Origin: Paenibacillus alginolyticus DSM 5050 = NBRC 15375
GTDB lineage: Bacteria > Bacillota > Bacilli > Paenibacillales > NBRC-103111
Direction of reading: 5' to 3'
Assembly (NCBI RefSeq): GCF_000422905.1
Contig: NZ_KE383948.1
Coordinates: 1 to 64,000, forward strand
Length of the DNA stretch: 64,000 nucleotides
In this document: piece after piece, positions 7,407 through 15,861 of the stretch
Layout of the letters: each line of letters begins with the position of its first letter
Position numbering within the stretch: position 1 is the first letter of the stretch
Position numbers and translations under genes: made by a program
The notes under the pieces: generated by a model
What the model was told of the DNA's origin: nothing
The model's input: the letters and a program-made list of their open reading frames with translations, nothing else
Database searches by the model: none

Positions 7407-8510
7407 TCACGATATGGGGCTAGCCTGATCTTGCATGGAACGCTGCCGCTTCCTTACCAACGTTAGAAGGGTTAAAAGGACAGGTATGATGACGGTTGGG
7501 AGGAGTGAGGAGAAGGGAAGAATTTTAAAGTCATAGGCAGCCAAATCCATCATCCTTGTATAACTAATCTGGGCCAAAGCATAGAACAATAAGCCCGTAG
7601 GTATAATAAAAGGTTTCGTTTCTTTGATCTTGAAAACTTGTTTTATCACGATTAAAAAAACGTAATGAAGCACAATAAGTTCAAATAAAGTGAAAATAGT
7701 CCAGATCGCGATGATAAGAATTTCAATCCTTTCCATATATTCTCCGAATTTAACTAATTGAATGGCTGTGAAAAAGGGAAACGCAGACAATTTGGTTAAA
7801 TGTATGCCAAGCGCACCAAACGTCAAATAACTTGCCATTAATAAATAAATGCCTGATAAAACTACTGCTGCTGCTAAATTTACGAATGTTTTTTTTATGT
7901 TTTTCACCCTTGATAGAAGAAAACCGAATACAACAGCTTTTCCAAATGGAAAACCGAAAGAGAGCATCCCTCCATAAATGATTACGGAAAGTTTGCTTTG
8001 TAACATGGGTAGGAAAGGATTAATCTCCACTTCACGCAGAATAAACAAACTAACGATGCAGATACACACAATGAAAAATGGAAGAATAAATTGAACCGTG
8101 CGGACTAAAGTACCTAAACCTAAATAAATGGAAGAACTAACCAACACGATGAGTATAATTAAGACGTTAGGGGCAGTGTTTGGAAGGATAGCCGTCGTAT
8201 AGAACCAAGAAATAGCACGATAGGCCAACACACCAGTTTCAAGGAAATAGATAAGATAGATGACTAGTGCGAGTTTGGAAAACCATTTCCCCAACAATTT
8301 TTCGAACGCCTCCACCATACTTAATTGAGGATGCTGCGATTGAACAAAGGTTAAGAGCCATAAGACCCCTATTGAAGTTACAATAGCCAAAAGATTTGAC
8401 ATCCACACATCCTGCTTGACCAGCTTCGCCTCGATTAAAAACAAAGTTGAGAATCCACCATTTTCCAATCCCCTCAGTGAATGTTCTAGGTCAAATCGGA
8501 AACATTTCAT
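7407..8510 (-). CDS. GerAB-type spore germination permease
   Basis: This 367-residue protein, if started at the ATG at 8510, has exactly the usual size of the GerAB/GerKB/YndE spore germination permeases (APC-type amino-acid transporter fold). The family marker QDVW follows GGFSTLFLIEAKLVK, and about nine hydrophobic helices follow. Such proteins sit in the spore inner membrane and help sense germinants. Oddly, the first about 18 residues (MKCFRFDLEHSLRG) are charged where relatives carry the first half of transmembrane helix 1. No good ribosome binding site precedes 8510. The frame stays open upstream to 8720, but that part contains a hairpin with a T-run. No GerAA or GerAC partner is present, so it may be an orphan or a decaying copy. 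Confidence 0.75.
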   Translation of the reverse strand: MKCFRFDLEHSLRGLENGGFSTLFLIEAKLVKQDVWMSNLLAIVTSIGVLWLLTFVQSQHPQLSMVEAFEKLLGKWFSKLALVIYLIYFLETGVLAYRAISWFYTTAILPNTAPNVLIILIVLVSSSIYLGLGTLVRTVQFILPFFIVCICIVSLFILREVEINPFLPMLQSKLSVIIYGGMLSFGFPFGKAVVFGFLLSRVKNIKKTFVNLAAAVVLSGIYLLMASYLTFGALGIHLTKLSAFPFFTAIQLVKFGEYMERIEILIIAIWTIFTLFELIVLHYVFLIVIKQVFKIKETKPFIIPTGLLFYALAQISYTRMMDLAAYDFKILPFSSLLPTVIIPVLLTLLTLVRKRQRSMQDQASPIS

Positions 8511-8550
8511 AATAAAGGAATTATTGGCTTTACTCCCTAGGATTATGCAC

Positions 8551-8594
8551 AAAAAAAGATCAAGCTCCCAATCGGTGAGGACTTGGTCTTTTTT
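8551..8594. terminator. Bidirectional terminator-like hairpin
   Basis: GATCAAG (8558-8564) pairs with CTTGGTC (8582-8588) with one G-T pair. The stem is flanked by seven A on the left and six T on the right, so each strand reads stem plus T-run. It lies just upstream of the minus-strand permease and argues that the coding sequence does not begin at 8720. Confidence 0.5.
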
Positions 8595-8641
8595 GTATAG
8601 AAAATAGTTGGATGAATCCCGATGTAAACCTAATGCAATGT

Positions 8642-8656
8642 TGAAATAAAATTTCA
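8642..8656. promoter_or_regulatory. Candidate RpiR/MurR operator palindrome
   Basis: TGAAATAAAATTTCA has perfect 6-base arms around a 3-base centre and lies just upstream of the -35 box. A half-site (TGAAATAAA, 8674-8682) falls in the spacer of the same promoter. The shape (6-3-6) resembles the operator of another RpiR-family protein, HexR. The regulator is the first gene downstream, so autoregulation is a reasonable inference. Confidence 0.45.
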
Positions 8657-8664
8657 TAAATGTA

Positions 8665-8692
8665 TAGACAAAGTGAAATAAAACTCTATAAT
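8665..8692 (+). promoter_or_regulatory. Promoter of the MurNAc operon
   Basis: TAGACA (8665-8670) and a perfect TATAAT (8687-8692) are separated by 16 bases. The candidate operator and a half-site flank and overlap it. Confidence 0.6.
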
Positions 8693-8741
8693 AAGGGTAT
8701 GCAAGTTCAAAGCTACACATGAAACCGTGGAGGGTGACCCC

Positions 8742-9599
8742 ATGTTAAAAGGTGGATTAATAAGTATAGAAGCGGCTATTGGGAGCTTAAAGCCGATGGA
8801 GCGCAGGGCAGCACAATATATATTGGAGCATCCGGAACAGGTGGTAAGCCTTTCCGTGCAGAAGCTGGCAGAGTTTGCTGACGTAAGTGAAGCAACGATT
8901 GTAAGGCTTTCACGCTCCCTTCACTGTAAAGGATTTCAAGAGTTGAAGCTGAGGATCGCGGGTGATATATCCCAATCGTCGCTGCCTGCAGAATCGTACC
9001 AAGAAATCCGCACCGACGGATCCATCGTAGATCTCATTAAATCGGTTTCCAACAACAATATTGTTTCTATCCAAGATACGTTAACGGTACTTTCTCCGGA
9101 AAGTGTGGAAAAGGCCATTCATTCACTGAGCAGCGCAAGAAAAGTTGGCGTTTTCGGGGTAGGCGCATCGGCGGTTATCGCGAAGGATTTCATGCAAAAG
9201 CTAACGCGTATAAATCGCTGGTGCGAAATCGGCACCGGGTTTGATGCTCAAGCAACCATCGCTGCCAATTTAATTCCCGGTGACGTTGTTTTCGGTATTT
9301 CCTATTCAGGCCAAACCGAAGACATGATTCGTGCACTTGCCGTCGCTAAGAATAACGGTGCTTCTGTCATTACGCTGACCCGGTTCGGAGCTAATCCAGT
9401 ATCGGAGCTTGCGGATATCCAGTTGTTTATAAGCACCTTAGAGAAGAGTATTCGCAGCGGGGCGATGGCCTCAAGGATTTCTCAACTGAACGTGATCGAT
9501 ATTTTGTACGCTGGCATCGCTGGCCGACATTATGAGGAAAGCATCAAATCTCTGGAAAAGACGCGACAAGCCGTCAGTGTGGGGAAACGAAATGGATAA
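8742..9599 (+). CDS. MurR/RpiR-family transcriptional regulator
   Basis: A 285-residue repressor-type protein. The N-terminal HTH_6 domain (about residues 1-77) contains VQKLAEFADVSEATIVRLSR. The C-terminal SIS sugar-phosphate-binding domain contains VGVFGVGASAVIAKDF and GISYSGQTEDMIRAL. In MurNAc operons this family senses MurNAc-6-phosphate, which here would be the substrate of the last gene, MurQ. The start is ATG 8742, 6 bases after GGAGGGTG; an in-frame GTG at 8727 overlaps that ribosome binding site. It overlaps the next gene by 8 bases. MurR identity is inferred from context; family membership is clear. Confidence 0.88.
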   Translation: MLKGGLISIEAAIGSLKPMERRAAQYILEHPEQVVSLSVQKLAEFADVSEATIVRLSRSLHCKGFQELKLRIAGDISQSSLPAESYQEIRTDGSIVDLIKSVSNNNIVSIQDTLTVLSPESVEKAIHSLSSARKVGVFGVGASAVIAKDFMQKLTRINRWCEIGTGFDAQATIAANLIPGDVVFGISYSGQTEDMIRALAVAKNNGASVITLTRFGANPVSELADIQLFISTLEKSIRSGAMASRISQLNVIDILYAGIAGRHYEESIKSLEKTRQAVSVGKRNG

Positions 9600-10614
9600 A
9601 GTGGATCGCTTGGTTGAAGGATGGGTGCGCGATGGGCTCTTACCCGGCGCTGTTCTAGACATTACGGTATTGAACCGCTTACGATTTCAAAAATCATATG
9701 GATCATTCTCCGACGGCACAAAGGAACATCCGATTCGTTTGAACACCATGTTCGACATCGCATCTCTTACGAAGGTAACCGCTACGCTTCCAGCTATTCT
9801 GGTACTCGTAGCCAAAGAGAAGCTGTCGCTTGACAGCTCCGTGCAGACTTACTTGCCTGCATTTCGTCATCCGCAAGTCACACTGCGTCATCTCTTGTTG
9901 CATGTGTCAGGGCTGCCGCCGGATATGCCTTATCTTCCGCGCAAAGAAGCTCGGCCTAATTTAATCGAGGATATTCTGGCGCAAGAGCTTTTATTTCAGC
10001 CAGGTAAGGAAAAGCTGTATAGTGATATCGGCATGATCCTCCTTGGGATCATTGCAGAGCGTGTGTCAGGCGAGCCTTTGGATCGATTTGTTAAGCAGCA
10101 TATCTTCGATCCGCTTGAGATGCGGCATACGGTTTTTAACCCCGGCGCCGAACTTCAAGAACGTATTGCCGCAACCGAACTTGTAAACGGAGCTTACATC
10201 ATCGGCGAAGTTCACGATGAGAAGAGCTTTCACCTCGGCGGTGTTACCGGCAGCGCAGGATTATTCGCAACAGCGGACGACCTAGCACGCTATGCGGCAT
10301 GGTGGTTGCAGCCGGAACAGTGGGATATTGTTCCGCCATCGCTGATGCGAGAAGCCACTGCGGCTCCAGTACGCGGCCGCGGACTTGGCTGGGAAGTCAA
10401 GCATGATTCAGCTGACGTTCCTAGCTGCGGAGAAAGCTGGCCTACCGGTAGTTTCGGTCATACAGGATTTACCGGAACGAGCTTGTGGGTTGCGCCCGAA
10501 CAGGGCATCAGTGTTGTCTTTCTTACCAATGCTGTTCATTTGGGTCGAAACAACAAGATCCGGGAGCTGCGTCCAATTTTACATGAAGCGGTTTTGTCCT
10601 CATATCATTCATGA
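9592..10614 (+). CDS. Serine hydrolase, beta-lactamase class C fold (YbbE-like)
   Basis: A 340-residue penicillin-binding-protein/AmpC-fold hydrolase. The catalytic SxxK is S58-L-T-K61, the second motif is YSD (in KLYSDIGMILLG) and the third is HTG (in GHTGFTGTSL), corresponding to the KTG box. There is no signal peptide, so it is probably cytosolic. In Bacillus subtilis a homologous gene (ybbE/amiE) sits in the murQ-murR-murP cell-wall recycling operon and is thought to act on muropeptides as a MurNAc-L-alanine amidase. The same setting here supports that role. The start ATG 9592 overlaps the regulator's end; a longer in-frame start at 9532 lies inside the regulator. Confidence 0.82.
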   Translation: MDKVDRLVEGWVRDGLLPGAVLDITVLNRLRFQKSYGSFSDGTKEHPIRLNTMFDIASLTKVTATLPAILVLVAKEKLSLDSSVQTYLPAFRHPQVTLRHLLLHVSGLPPDMPYLPRKEARPNLIEDILAQELLFQPGKEKLYSDIGMILLGIIAERVSGEPLDRFVKQHIFDPLEMRHTVFNPGAELQERIAATELVNGAYIIGEVHDEKSFHLGGVTGSAGLFATADDLARYAAWWLQPEQWDIVPPSLMREATAAPVRGRGLGWEVKHDSADVPSCGESWPTGSFGHTGFTGTSLWVAPEQGISVVFLTNAVHLGRNNKIRELRPILHEAVLSSYHS

Positions 10615-10655
10615 GGTTAAAATAGATAAGTAAACATTAAAGGGAGGCTTTCAAA

Positions 10656-11960
10656 ATGAAACGTTTATTCAGTGGGGCATTATTAACTATGGTCGCTGCT
10701 TCTTCCATGCTTGTCGCTTGCAGCAGCAACAATACCGCAACTCCTAGCACAACCCCTGGTGGAGCTAGTACAGCGCCATCGGCAGCACCTCAGGAAAAAG
10801 TAAAGTTGACAATGGGCAGCTGGCGTACCGAAGATTCGGATGCTTACGCTAAAATCATTGCTGAATTTAAGAAAACCAACCCGAACATTGATATTGATTT
10901 CAAGCCGATTAAAAATACGGAATATAACACAGCCCTAAACACAGGTCTGCAAAGTGGAAATGGCCCTGATATTATTCATCTTCGTCCTTATGCTGCAGGT
11001 GCTGTATTGGCAGATGCCGGTTACTTAGAGCCGCTGACTAGCCTCAAAGGTATGGACGTTTTCTCGAAGGACACGTTGCTGGCCGCTACAGGATCAGATG
11101 GTAAAGTATACGGCGTACCGACTGTATTCAGTTCGACGCAAGTATTTTACAACAAGAAAATCTTCCAAAAATATAATCTGACAGAGCCTAAAACGTGGGA
11201 TGAGCTGTTGAAAACGGCGGAAACTTTGAAGAAAAATAAAGTGACTCCGTTTGCTTTCGGCTCTAAGGAAGGTTGGATTCTTTCCCTGACACAAGGTACG
11301 CTTGCACCTTCCGTTTACGGGACAGATTTCATTAAGAAGATACTTTCTGGCGAAGCGAATTTCAAAAGCCCTGAATATGTAAGTTCGATTAAAATGCTCA
11401 AAGATTTGACACCATACTTCCCAGATAACTATGTAGGGATCGGTATGGACGACATGAGAAACATGTTTGTTTCCGAGCAAGCAGCCATGATGGTCATGGG
11501 CGATTGGGAATATGCCGTTATGAAGAAAACGAATCCAGATCTGCAAATGGATGTGTTCCCAGTTCCGCCGATGAAAGCCGATGGCAAAGCAACGGTTACT
11601 ACTTGGGTAGACGGATCTTTCTCCGTAAATGCGAAATCTGCTCATAAGGCGGAAGCTCTGAAATTTATGGAGTTTTTGACAACAAAAGAGTTCGGTGCAC
11701 TAGCTGTCAATGAACTGCAAAAACCAAGCACAATCCCAGGTGTGGCTGCGAAAGATCCGCTTGTAGCCAAAATTGCTAAGAATGCAGATACGATTTCTAC
11801 ACCTTACGCATCCGTTGTCTATTTCAATGCAGGCAACCCTACAACTAAATCTACGTTAGAAAACTCCATTCAAGGGATGTATTTAAACAAATTGACTCCG
11901 GAGCAAGTGGCGGAAGAAGTTCAGAAGAGCGCAGATACATGGTTCAAGCCTAAGAAATAA
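10656..11960 (+). CDS. Sugar ABC transporter substrate-binding lipoprotein
   Basis: A 434-residue extracellular solute-binding protein, family 1 (maltose-binding-protein type). It has a lipoprotein signal with lipobox MLVAC (Cys about residue 22), then a Ser/Thr/Pro/Ala-rich tether and a two-lobed binding domain starting KVKLTMGSWRTEDSDAYAKI. The GDWEYAVM and FPVPPM segments are typical. It is the third gene of the MurNAc operon, followed by two permeases. I infer an amino-sugar ligand (MurNAc, GlcNAc or a muropeptide disaccharide) from the downstream kinase and etherase. The ribosome binding site is AAAGGGAGG. Confidence 0.9.
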   Translation: MKRLFSGALLTMVAASSMLVACSSNNTATPSTTPGGASTAPSAAPQEKVKLTMGSWRTEDSDAYAKIIAEFKKTNPNIDIDFKPIKNTEYNTALNTGLQSGNGPDIIHLRPYAAGAVLADAGYLEPLTSLKGMDVFSKDTLLAATGSDGKVYGVPTVFSSTQVFYNKKIFQKYNLTEPKTWDELLKTAETLKKNKVTPFAFGSKEGWILSLTQGTLAPSVYGTDFIKKILSGEANFKSPEYVSSIKMLKDLTPYFPDNYVGIGMDDMRNMFVSEQAAMMVMGDWEYAVMKKTNPDLQMDVFPVPPMKADGKATVTTWVDGSFSVNAKSAHKAEALKFMEFLTTKEFGALAVNELQKPSTIPGVAAKDPLVAKIAKNADTISTPYASVVYFNAGNPTTKSTLENSIQGMYLNKLTPEQVAEEVQKSADTWFKPKK

Positions 11961-11987
11961 ATCAGTTTATACAGAGGGGGGGGGCAC

Positions 11988-12917
11988 ATGAATAACTTTG
12001 CAAAATCGCCTTGGTGGAAAAAGGGAGCAGTTCATCTGTTCCCGGTTCCTGCCCTCGCAGTTTACATTCTCTTCGTGATCTATCCGATCCTTTCGGCTTT
12101 CGGTTACAGTTTTTATGACTGGAAAGGTCACACCCGCGGGGAGTTTGTGGGGCTGGGCAACTTTGTGAGCCTGTTTACGAAAGAACCGTTCAACCACTTG
12201 TTTTGGAATGCGTTTGGTCATAATCTTTATTATTTTGCTGTTGAAATGGCTGTTCAGAACGTGATTGCGTTCATTCTTGCCTATCTGGTTTACAGCAAAC
12301 TTAAGGGTTCGAACTTTCTGAAAATGGCTTACTTTTTACCGAGGCTGCTTTCTGTCATCGTCGTAGGCTTTTTGTGGAAACTCATGTTGAATCCGAACAA
12401 CGGTATTGTCAACGTGCTGCTCAAAAAGATCGGTCTTATTTCGTGGGCTAAGCCTTGGCTCGGGGACCCGGCTTATGCGTTAACATCCATAACAATCGTC
12501 AACAGCTGGTTTGGCGTCGGTTTCTCTATGTTGATATTTCTCGCAGGTTTGCACGCTATTTCGGCCGAAGTCATTGAAGCGGCGAGACTGGACGGAGTAA
12601 AAGGTTTCCGCTTGATCCGTTCCATCATCCTGCCGATGATGAGTCAGTCATTGATCATCATTACTGTGTTTACCTTTATTCATGCTTTCGAAGCGTTCGA
12701 ACTCATCTATGCCATGGAAGGTTCGCAAGGAGAACCGTACAACTCCACCGACACGCTGGCTGTGTTCTTTTATCGGATTGCGTTTGGCGGCTCGTCTGGC
12801 GGCGATTCAGTCGCATTAGGCTTGGGCTCGGCATTGGCAGTGGTCCTATTTTTCATTATCGCAACCATATCCGCATTGTTCCTGTACTTTACTAGGAATC
12901 AATCGTCTCATTCATAA
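11988..12917 (+). CDS. Sugar ABC permease, MalF/UgpA type
   Basis: A 309-residue inner-membrane subunit with six transmembrane helices and the EAA loop EAARLDGVKGFRLIRSIILP (about residues 197-216) that docks the ATPase. It pairs with the next permease and the upstream binding protein. No ATPase gene is present in the operon, so a shared MsmX/MsiK-type ATPase encoded elsewhere is probably used, as is common in Bacillota. The ribosome binding site is an unusual run of nine G residues (GAGGGGGGGGG) before ATG. Confidence 0.9.
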   Translation: MNNFAKSPWWKKGAVHLFPVPALAVYILFVIYPILSAFGYSFYDWKGHTRGEFVGLGNFVSLFTKEPFNHLFWNAFGHNLYYFAVEMAVQNVIAFILAYLVYSKLKGSNFLKMAYFLPRLLSVIVVGFLWKLMLNPNNGIVNVLLKKIGLISWAKPWLGDPAYALTSITIVNSWFGVGFSMLIFLAGLHAISAEVIEAARLDGVKGFRLIRSIILPMMSQSLIIITVFTFIHAFEAFELIYAMEGSQGEPYNSTDTLAVFFYRIAFGGSSGGDSVALGLGSALAVVLFFIIATISALFLYFTRNQSSHS

Positions 12918-12965
12918 TGAGAGACTTTGGACTACGCCAAAGATCCCTATATTAGGAGGCACACC

Positions 12966-13790
12966 ATGAAAACCAACAAATCCGTTCGGGGGCTCCAATA
13001 CGTTGCGGCGTACGTGGGAGCACTGGTCAGTTTGTATCCGATCTTTCTGATGCTGACCTCCTCTTTCAAAACGAATATCCAGATCTTGAAAAACCCGATG
13101 TCGCTCCCGACTTCTATATCGTTTACGGCATATAGCAAGCTAATCCATCAAATTCCGTTCGGAACTTATTTTTGGAACAGTGTCGTGGTCAGTGTCGTTT
13201 CCGTCGTTTTGATTTTGCTGTTTGGCGTTTTGGCATCATTTTATATCGCCAGATATCCGTTCCGATGGAATGGTGCGCTGTTCTTCTTTTTCCTCTTAGG
13301 CATGATGATTCCTATTAAGCTTGGGATCGTTCCCCTGTTCCTATTGATGAAGAAGCTAGCCCTGCTGAATAGCATTTGGTCGCTTGTTAGCGTGTATACG
13401 GCGATCGGAATGCCTCTCGCTGTACTGATCTTAACTGGCTTTTTTAGAACGCTGCCGAAGGAGCTAGAGGAAGCAGCACGCATTGATGGTTCTTCGGATT
13501 TCGGTGTTATGTGGCACGTTTTGCTGCCGCTTATTCGCCCTGCACTGGGGACGGTCATGATTATGAACTTTATTATGGCGTGGAACGATTTCTTTTTCCC
13601 GCTGATTTTTATCCAAGACGATATGAAAAAGACGATACCGGTTGGCATGCTCTCACTATTCGGACAATACTCTACGGATTTAAGTATGCTATTTGCCGGG
13701 CTCACGTTGGCATCCGTGCCAATGATTGTGATGTTTTTCCTAGCATCGAAACAGTTTATGGAAGGCATGACGGCAGGAGCGGTGAAATAA
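12966..13790 (+). CDS. Sugar ABC permease, MalG type
   Basis: A 274-residue permease with six transmembrane helices and the EAA loop EEAARIDGSSDFGVMWHVLLP. The C-terminal FMEGMTAGAVK is the usual MalG-type ending. The start is ATG 12966, where AGGAGGCACACC precedes; an in-frame codon at 12927 has no site. It ends one base before the kinase gene, indicating tight co-translation. It forms the heterodimeric channel with the preceding permease. Confidence 0.9.
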   Translation: MKTNKSVRGLQYVAAYVGALVSLYPIFLMLTSSFKTNIQILKNPMSLPTSISFTAYSKLIHQIPFGTYFWNSVVVSVVSVVLILLFGVLASFYIARYPFRWNGALFFFFLLGMMIPIKLGIVPLFLLMKKLALLNSIWSLVSVYTAIGMPLAVLILTGFFRTLPKELEEAARIDGSSDFGVMWHVLLPLIRPALGTVMIMNFIMAWNDFFFPLIFIQDDMKKTIPVGMLSLFGQYSTDLSMLFAGLTLASVPMIVMFFLASKQFMEGMTAGAVK

Positions 13791-13791
13791 T

Positions 13792-14811
13792 ATGGCTGAA
13801 ACTAGATATATTGGCATTGACGGCGGAGGGACCAAGACGGTATGCATTCTCGGCGATGTGGAAGGCAACATTTTGGCTGAAAGCCGCGGTGAATCCAGCA
13901 GCGTAAAGTCCCGTCCTTGGGAGGAGGTTCAGCGAGTTCTGCTCACTCTCATCCGGGACGTATTAGACCAATCGGGTACGGACATGTCCCTGTTAGGCGG
14001 GATCTTCCTGGGGCTGGCCGGTAGTGACCGCCCTGAAGACCGGAAGCGAATCGGCGACTGGCTGCAAACCGAATTGCCGGAAGGTGTTCCGATCACGGTG
14101 CACAATGATGCAGTGACCGCTTTGGCCGCCGGTACTTGGGGACAGAAGGGGATAGCACTCATTTCAGGCACGGGCTCGATCGCCTATGGATTCGATCCGG
14201 CGACGGGCGGATTTGTAAGAGTCGGAGGCTGGGGTTATTTACTCGGTGATGAAGGAAGCGGGTTTGATCTCGGGAGGAAAGCCCTAGTAGCAGTTATGCG
14301 AGCGCATGACGGACGAGGGGAGCCTACTGCGTTAACGGGGTTAGTTCTCGAACGTTGGTCCTTGCAGCACCCTGGGCAATTGATCAACACCATTTATGGC
14401 CAAGACAATGTACGGACCGCGATTGCGGATGGATCCAAGCTCGTCATGCAGGCTGCAGCGGATGGGGATCCGATTGCTGTTAAGCTCGTGGAAGAAGCGA
14501 TTCAAGAGCTGGAAGAACTCGTCAAGACCGTCATAACCTCCATGGATAAACAACCGCAAATTGAGGTAAGCGATAACCAACACATAACTGAGAATAAAAC
14601 CCCTCTTGTGATAACGGGCGGCTTATTTTCAGATCACATGTTCGAAAATCGTTTTATGCAGACACCGTTGATACAGTCCGGCATGTTCGATGTCCGACTG
14701 CTTGAACGGCCGCCTGTCATTGGAGCCTATCTTCTTGCTTTGCAGGAACAGGGAATCGAATTAACGGAAGTCATGAAACAACGGATAGCAGGATTTGTCT
14801 TCCTTAAATAG
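13792..14811 (+). CDS. BadF/BadG-family amino-sugar kinase (MurK-like)
   Basis: A 339-residue ASKHA-fold kinase. The phosphate-1 motif is YIGIDGGGTKTVCILGD (about residues 5-21) and the phosphate-2 region ISGTGSIAYGF (about 123-133) is followed by a GGWGYLLGDEGSGFDLG loop, typical of the BadF/BadG/BcrA/BcrD and N-acetylglucosamine kinase family. The family includes Clostridium acetobutylicum MurK, which phosphorylates both MurNAc and GlcNAc. Its place between an ABC importer and MurQ suggests it makes MurNAc-6-phosphate in the cytosol, replacing the PTS route (MurP) of Bacillus. Family is sure; the substrate is inferred. Confidence 0.85.
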   Translation: MAETRYIGIDGGGTKTVCILGDVEGNILAESRGESSSVKSRPWEEVQRVLLTLIRDVLDQSGTDMSLLGGIFLGLAGSDRPEDRKRIGDWLQTELPEGVPITVHNDAVTALAAGTWGQKGIALISGTGSIAYGFDPATGGFVRVGGWGYLLGDEGSGFDLGRKALVAVMRAHDGRGEPTALTGLVLERWSLQHPGQLINTIYGQDNVRTAIADGSKLVMQAAADGDPIAVKLVEEAIQELEELVKTVITSMDKQPQIEVSDNQHITENKTPLVITGGLFSDHMFENRFMQTPLIQSGMFDVRLLERPPVIGAYLLALQEQGIELTEVMKQRIAGFVFLK

Positions 14812-14850
14812 ACGCAAAGCAACGTATCGATAAAAAGGAGGCAAGGTAAC

Positions 14851-15762
14851 GTGGTACAACAAGTGAATCAAACGGTTACCGAGCAGAGAAATGCAAAGTC
14901 AAGTCACCTTGACCGACTTACTGTTCGGGAGATCGTGACGCTAATGAATGAAGAAGACCAAACGGTAGCAGTCTCCGTTAACGGAGCTTTACCGCAAATC
15001 TCTGATGCAGCTGAAGCGGTGGTCGAAGCCATGACCCGCGGCGGCCGTTTATTCTACATCGGAGCTGGTACCAGTGGCCGTCTCGGCGTTCTAGACGCAT
15101 CCGAATGCCCGCCTACGTTTGGTGTAGAGCCAGAGCTTGTGAACGGCATTATTGCTGGAGGAGAGATAGCCATTCGTGCAGCTGTAGAAAACGCTGAAGA
15201 TGATGAAGCAGCTGGTGTACGTGCGATAGCAGATGTTGTACGAGCAGGCGATGTTGTCGTCGGCATTACAGCAAGCGGAACCGCTCCCTATGTAATTGGC
15301 GCTATACGAGAGGCTAATAGGCTGGGGTTATTGACGATCGGTATAAGCTGTAATCGGGATACACAGCTCAGCGCAGTTGTGAAATATCCGATCGAGGTGC
15401 CTGTCGGGCCTGAAATTATTACGGGGTCCACAAGGTTAAAAGCAGGAACAGCGCAAAAAATGGTTCTCAACATGATCTCCACGACCGTGATGATTCAGAT
15501 GGGCAAGGTGTATGGTAATCTGATGGTAAACGTCCAGGCGACGAATAAGAAGCTCAGGGATCGTACTGTGCGGATTATTCAAGAGGCGACTGGCACAAAC
15601 GAAGAAACAGCCCGCCGCGTCGGAATGGAAGCAAAGGGCGACGCCAGAGTCGCCATTCTGATGCTGATGTTCAACGTAAGCCGTGAGAAGGCTTTGGATG
15701 CGCTAGTTCAAGTAAATGATCATTTCGGTAACGCTGTAAAGCAGCTGGAACAAGCTCAATAG
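14851..15762 (+). CDS. murQ: N-acetylmuramic acid 6-phosphate etherase MurQ
   Basis: A 303-residue SIS-domain lyase/hydrolase that removes D-lactate from MurNAc-6-phosphate to give GlcNAc-6-phosphate in the cytosol. The hallmark GAGTSGRLGVLDASECPPTF (about residues 70-89), GSTRLKAGTAQKMVLNMIST and GKVYGNLMVNVQATNKKL are all present. The length matches the family (about 300). The start is GTG 14851 after AAAGGAGGCAAGG. It is the last gene of the operon, with a strong terminator 15 bases downstream. Confidence 0.95.
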   Translation: MVQQVNQTVTEQRNAKSSHLDRLTVREIVTLMNEEDQTVAVSVNGALPQISDAAEAVVEAMTRGGRLFYIGAGTSGRLGVLDASECPPTFGVEPELVNGIIAGGEIAIRAAVENAEDDEAAGVRAIADVVRAGDVVVGITASGTAPYVIGAIREANRLGLLTIGISCNRDTQLSAVVKYPIEVPVGPEIITGSTRLKAGTAQKMVLNMISTTVMIQMGKVYGNLMVNVQATNKKLRDRTVRIIQEATGTNEETARRVGMEAKGDARVAILMLMFNVSREKALDALVQVNDHFGNAVKQLEQAQ

Positions 15763-15777
15763 TTTTATTTTAAGTAA

Positions 15778-15815
15778 TGCCTGAACTGATCGTAATCAGT
15801 TTAGGCATTTTTTAT
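15778..15815 (+). terminator. Intrinsic terminator after murQ
   Basis: TGCCTGAACTGAT (15778-15790) and ATCAGTTTAGGCA (15795-15807) form a 13-bp stem with one G-T pair and a 4-base loop, followed by six T. Confidence 0.9.
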
Positions 15816-15861
15816 TGTATTCGAAATTATGCAAGATGCCGATCTGTGGCTAAGTGCGGGT

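Noticed and set aside
8511..8720. N-terminal 70 codons of the long minus-strand open frame before the GerAB-type permease
   Set aside because: This part contains a hairpin with a T-run and gives a total length well above the family's about 365 residues.
11094..11645. 183-codon minus-strand open frame opposite the MurNAc-operon binding protein
   Set aside because: It is antisense to a clear lipoprotein gene, with no ribosome binding site and no recognisable motif.
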